Program-made: the position numbers and the translations under genes
The notes under the pieces: generated by a model
Told to the model about the DNA's origin: nothing
Seen by the model: only the letters and a program-made list of their open reading frames with translations
Database searches by the model: none
Part shown: piece after piece, positions 61,597 through 64,000 of the stretch
Position numbering within the stretch: the first letter of the stretch is position 1
Layout: every line of letters begins with the position of its first letter
Origin: Microbacterium aurugineum
GTDB lineage: Bacteria; Actinomycetota; Actinomycetes; Actinomycetales; Microbacteriaceae
NCBI RefSeq assembly: GCF_023101205.1
Contig: NZ_CP078078.1
Coordinates: forward strand, 3,562,996 to 3,626,995
Length of the DNA: 64,000 nucleotides
Direction of reading: 5' to 3'

Positions 61597-61638
61597 CAGA
61601 GCGGCGTGCCATGTCTACCGACGCGGCACGCCGCTCTG
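61597..61638 (+). terminator. Terminator after the surface-protein gene
   Basis: CAGAGCGGCGTGCC (61597-61610) and GGCACGCCGCTCTG (61625-61638) are perfect 14-bp arms with a 14-nt loop, 19 bases after the stop. The following 61639-61867 contains no recognisable gene. Confidence 0.85.
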
Positions 61639-61867
61639 TCGTCGCTCAAACGGACTCTCCGGAGCCGTCGGTACTCACTGAGGGGGCGAGTTTCTGCTCC
61701 TATGCGGAATTCCGTAGCACCTTCTACTTAAGTCGAACGGTTCTTGGAACAAGGTCGCGCTCGATCTGGTGATGTTGTGACTGGGGGAGACGGGGACGCC
61801 CGTCAGTGCTCCGACGCGCGGCTGGGGGGCCGCCGTCGGAGTGGCGCCGTGGGGAGGCGCCTCGGTG

Positions 61868-61899
61868 TGGTGGCCTTGCCGTGGGGAGCAAGGCCACCA
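61868..61899 (-). terminator. Terminator of the truncated LuxR gene
   Basis: TGGTGGCCTTGC (61868-61879) and GCAAGGCCACCA (61888-61899) are perfect 12-bp arms around an 8-nt loop, about 50 bases beyond the stop of the minus-strand LuxR-type gene. Confidence 0.75.
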
Positions 61900-61948
61900 G
61901 CCACCGTCGCCGCTCTTCTCCCGTGCGCACTGCGGCCGGAAGGGGTCG

Positions 61949-62440
61949 TCAGACGCTGCCGTCTGGTACGAGGCCGTCTTCGACGGCGCGCCGGAAGAGA
62001 TCCACCTTCGTGAAGGCCGGTCGACCTGCGGTCACGTATTTCCGGCGGATGCCTTTGATGTGATCCACGACCGTGTTCCGGCTGATGCCCAGCGCCTCAC
62101 CCACCTGCGCCGCCGTGTATCCGGTGGCGTACAGTTCCAGCACCTCACGTTCCCGGGGAGACAACGCGACCTCGGGTGCGAAGAGTGCAGTCCTCGTGCT
62201 CGAGTCGAGCTCCCGCGCTGCTGAACGGTTCCGCTGGGTCGCACGGATACCGGCGATGACCCGGTGGAGAGGATCGGTCTTCCGCATGCTCTCCACACCG
62301 GCGGGTCCCGGCACCTGTGCGGCGGAGAGCATCGGTGAGACGCCGGAGAAGACCAGGACTCCGATGCCGCGCGACACGAGTGCTTCCCAGTGAGGTGGCT
62401 GCGAAAGGGGTCCCCCGATCGCGGGGTCGACCAGCACCAC
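61949..62440 (-). CDS. LuxR/NarL-type response regulator, 5'-truncated
   Basis: The frame encodes a C-terminal LuxR HTH (LSPREREVLELYATGYTAAQ, then VGEALGISRNTVVDHIKGIR) and part of a receiver-like domain (LDVVLVDPAIGGPL). From GTG 62440 it gives 163 aa, but homologous-looking sequence continues upstream (ANRLIVCSARSVRELLSAGK) to about 62527, where a TGA closes the frame without any start codon. The first 25-40 residues, including the acidic pocket, are missing. Probably a broken gene whose 5' end was lost at the 62.52-kb junction. Confidence 0.65.
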   Translation of the reverse strand: MVLVDPAIGGPLSQPPHWEALVSRGIGVLVFSGVSPMLSAAQVPGPAGVESMRKTDPLHRVIAGIRATQRNRSAARELDSSTRTALFAPEVALSPREREVLELYATGYTAAQVGEALGISRNTVVDHIKGIRRKYVTAGRPAFTKVDLFRRAVEDGLVPDGSV

Positions 62441-62518
62441 GTCCAGGGTCTTCCCGGCCGAGAGCAGTTCGCGGACGCTGCGTGCCGAGCAGACGATGAG
62501 GCGGTTCGCAACGTCCGG

Positions 62519-64000
62519 GTGACGGTCTCACCGGATGAGTTCCCTGTTGTGACCGTCGAGATCGACTTCACGGGAACCCGGACGGCGTACCAGACGGTCC
62601 TCTCCTACGTCATGGACGAGCGCCCGCCGGCGACGTACAAGTTCGGCTTCGCCGCATCGACGGGTGCAGAGACGGACGTGCACCTCATCCGCAATGTGCA
62701 GGTGATGTCGGTGAATCCACTCGGCGACATCAGCCTCGTCAAGCAGGTCGACCGCACCGATCCTCAGCCGGCGGCATACGGGCTCGGCGACACGATTCCC
62801 TACCAGTTCGTCGTCACCAACACCGGAGTCGAGCAGCTCACCGGGGTCGTGGTCGACGACCCGTTGATCGCGGACGTCAGCTGTCCGTCCACCGTGTTGG
62901 GCCCGGCCGGCGGGGCGGACTCGTCGATGGTGTGCACCGGCAGCTATACGGTCACCGCGGCGGATGCGCAGCAGACCAGCTTCGTCAACACGGCGACCGT
63001 GGTCGCCCAGAACAGCGTCGGGGAGCAGGTCACCGATGAATCCTCGGCGACGGTCGACATCACGATCGCTCATGCCTCGCTCGCCTTGACGAAGATCGCT
63101 GTTCTGAATGAGGGGAATGGGAATGGCTTGGCGGAGCCGGGGGAGACGGTCACGTATTCGTTCGCGGTGACGAATACGGGGACGGTGACGGTGACGGATC
63201 CGGTGGTGGATGATCCGCTGGTGGGGTCGGTGACGTGTCCGGTGTCGATCGCGCCGGGGGAGACGGTGACGTGTACGGCGGATGCGGATTACACGGTGAC
63301 GGAGGCGGACATCCTCGCGGGTGGGGTGGTGAATACGGCGTCGGTGTCGGCGACGCCGCCGGCGGGTGTGACTCCTCCGGACCCGGTGGAGGACACGGTG
63401 ACGGTTCCGACGCCGGTGGCTGTCGCGGGTCTGGGGTTGGAGAAGATCGCTGTTCTGAATGAGGGGAATGGGAATGGCTTGGCGGAGCCGGGGGAGACGG
63501 TCACGTATTCGTTCGCGGTGACGAATACGGGGACGGTGACGGTGACGGATCCGGTGGTGGATGATCCGCTGGTGGGGTCGGTGACGTGTCCGGTGTCGAT
63601 CGCGCCGGGGGAGACGGTGACGTGTACGGCGGATGCGGATTACACGGTGACGGAGGCGGACATCCTCGCGGGTGGGGTGGTGAATACGGCGTCGGTGTCG
63701 GCGACGCCGCCGGCGGGTGTGACTCCTCCGGACCCGGTGGAGGACACGGTGACGGTTCCGACGCCGGTGGCTGTCGCGGGTCTGGGGTTGGAGAAGATCG
63801 CTGTTCTGAATGAGGGGAATGGGAACGATCTGGCGGAGCCGGGGGAGACGGTCACGTATTCGTTCGCGGTGACGAATACGGGGACGGTGACGGTGACGGA
63901 TCCGGTGGTGGATGATCCGCTGGTGGGGTCGGTGACGTGTCCGGTGTCGATCGCGCCGGGGGAGACGGTGACGTGTACGGCGGATGCGGATTACACGGTG
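62519..64000 (+). CDS. Surface protein with L-type-lectin tail and DUF11 repeats, 5' end lost and 3' end outside window
   Basis: The open frame starts inside a domain: PVVTVEIDFTGTRTAYQTVL and PPATYKFGFAASTGAETDVH match the C-terminal part of bacterial L-type lectin domains, whose first half is absent. A DUF11-type repeat (residues about 75-190) follows, then 117-aa repeats with LNEGNGNGLAEPGETVTYSF and CPVSIAPGETVTC. It runs off the window. GTG 62519 is the only nearby start codon and has no ribosome site or signal peptide, so as drawn this is a remnant or a mis-joined gene. Confidence 0.65.
   Translation, partial: MTVSPDEFPVVTVEIDFTGTRTAYQTVLSYVMDERPPATYKFGFAASTGAETDVHLIRNVQVMSVNPLGDISLVKQVDRTDPQPAAYGLGDTIPYQFVVTNTGVEQLTGVVVDDPLIADVSCPSTVLGPAGGADSSMVCTGSYTVTAADAQQTSFVNTATVVAQNSVGEQVTDESSATVDITIAHASLALTKIAVLNEGNGNGLAEPGETVTYSFAVTNTGTVTVTDPVVDDPLVGSVTCPVSIAPGETVTCTADADYTVTEADILAGGVVNTASVSATPPAGVTPPDPVEDTVTVPTPVAVAGLGLEKIAVLNEGNGNGLAEPGETVTYSFAVTNTGTVTVTDPVVDDPLVGSVTCPVSIAPGETVTCTADADYTVTEADILAGGVVNTASVSATPPAGVTPPDPVEDTVTVPTPVAVAGLGLEKIAVLNEGNGNDLAEPGETVTYSFAVTNTGTVTVTDPVVDDPLVGSVTCPVSIAPGETVTCTADADYTV
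63091..64000 (+). repeat. 351-bp tandem repeats, nearly identical, with unusual codon use
   Basis: Units start at 63091, 63442 and 63793 (period 351 bp, 117 codons; third unit cut by the window end). Units 1 and 2 appear identical over nearly their full length; unit 3 differs at a few bases near its start (GGGAACGAT versus GGGAATGGC). Codons are GTG/ACG/GCG/GGG-dominated, unlike the GTC/ACC/GCC-dominated DNA just upstream. Confidence 0.85.

Noticed and set aside
1..64000. tRNA, rRNA, CRISPR arrays, IS elements and phage integrases.
   Set aside because: No cloverleaf-like or rRNA sequence, no short regularly spaced repeats with unique spacers, and no transposase or integrase motif was recognised by eye; a tRNAscan, CRISPR finder and IS search would be decisive.

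Overview
The window looks like the chromosome of a high-GC actinobacterium, most plausibly a Microbacteriaceae member such as Microbacterium (an inference; no rRNA is present). The basis is an rpsF-ssb-rpsR-rplI cluster with a nearby dnaB, GTG/TTG starts, promoters placed for leaderless mRNAs, F420 metabolism, and LAxTG-type sorting signals.

Layout. 1-973: end of a peptide-type ABC transporter (two ATPases). 1235-2896: ribosomal/ssb operon. 3040-3771: GntR/FCD regulator. 3896-12255 (minus): nine tightly coupled genes encoding 3-hydroxykynurenine/3-hydroxyanthranilate catabolism to pyruvate and acetyl-CoA; a LysR regulator (12339), an LVIVD-repeat protein (13432) and an MFS pump (15157) follow. 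16704-20916: ABC importer with a fused double permease. 21080-25586: F420 operon (F420-family oxidoreductase, cofE, fgd, cofC, cofD). 25699-26922: putative toxin-antitoxin pair and an ImmA/IrrE-like protein. 26935-29794 (minus): three-gene ABC cassette resembling proposed F420-0 importers. 30025-35897: hydrolase, cyclic amidohydrolase, luciferase-like oxidoreductase and an SsuBC/TauBC-type transporter, whose lipoprotein lies at 36218-37294 (minus). 37488-41793: alcohol dehydrogenase, CoA-transferase, amidohydrolase and a LigB/LigA-type extradiol dioxygenase. 42108-44792 (minus): two repetitive secreted proteins. 45293: dnaB, preceded by a cluster of DnaA-box-like sequences. 46716-52012: quinate/shikimate utilisation (aroQ, TetR, 3-dehydroshikimate dehydratase, shikimate dehydrogenase, ShiA-like transporter). 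52031-57173: oxidoreductase, small membrane protein, sortase-like protein and a large LuxR/NTPase regulator. 57994-64000: repeat-rich surface proteins around a truncated LuxR regulator.

How it fits together. About 42 kb of catabolic genes separate rplI from dnaB. An inverted repeat, TGGAT-N5-ATCCA with variants, occurs upstream of the GntR gene, the 16704 importer, the F420 operon, the 30025 operon and (twice) between the 37294 lipoprotein and the 37488 dehydrogenase. This suggests one GntR regulon joining uptake, F420H2 supply, ring opening and ring cleavage of an unidentified, probably N-heterocyclic, compound. A separate 18-bp LysR-type box ties the kynurenine operon to the LVIVD/MFS genes. 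The quinate/shikimate cluster should yield protocatechuate, for which the LigAB-like enzyme is one possible consumer.

The right end is damaged or rearranged. Near 62.52 kb a response regulator (minus) and a lectin/DUF11-type surface protein (plus) both lose their 5' ends at the same point.
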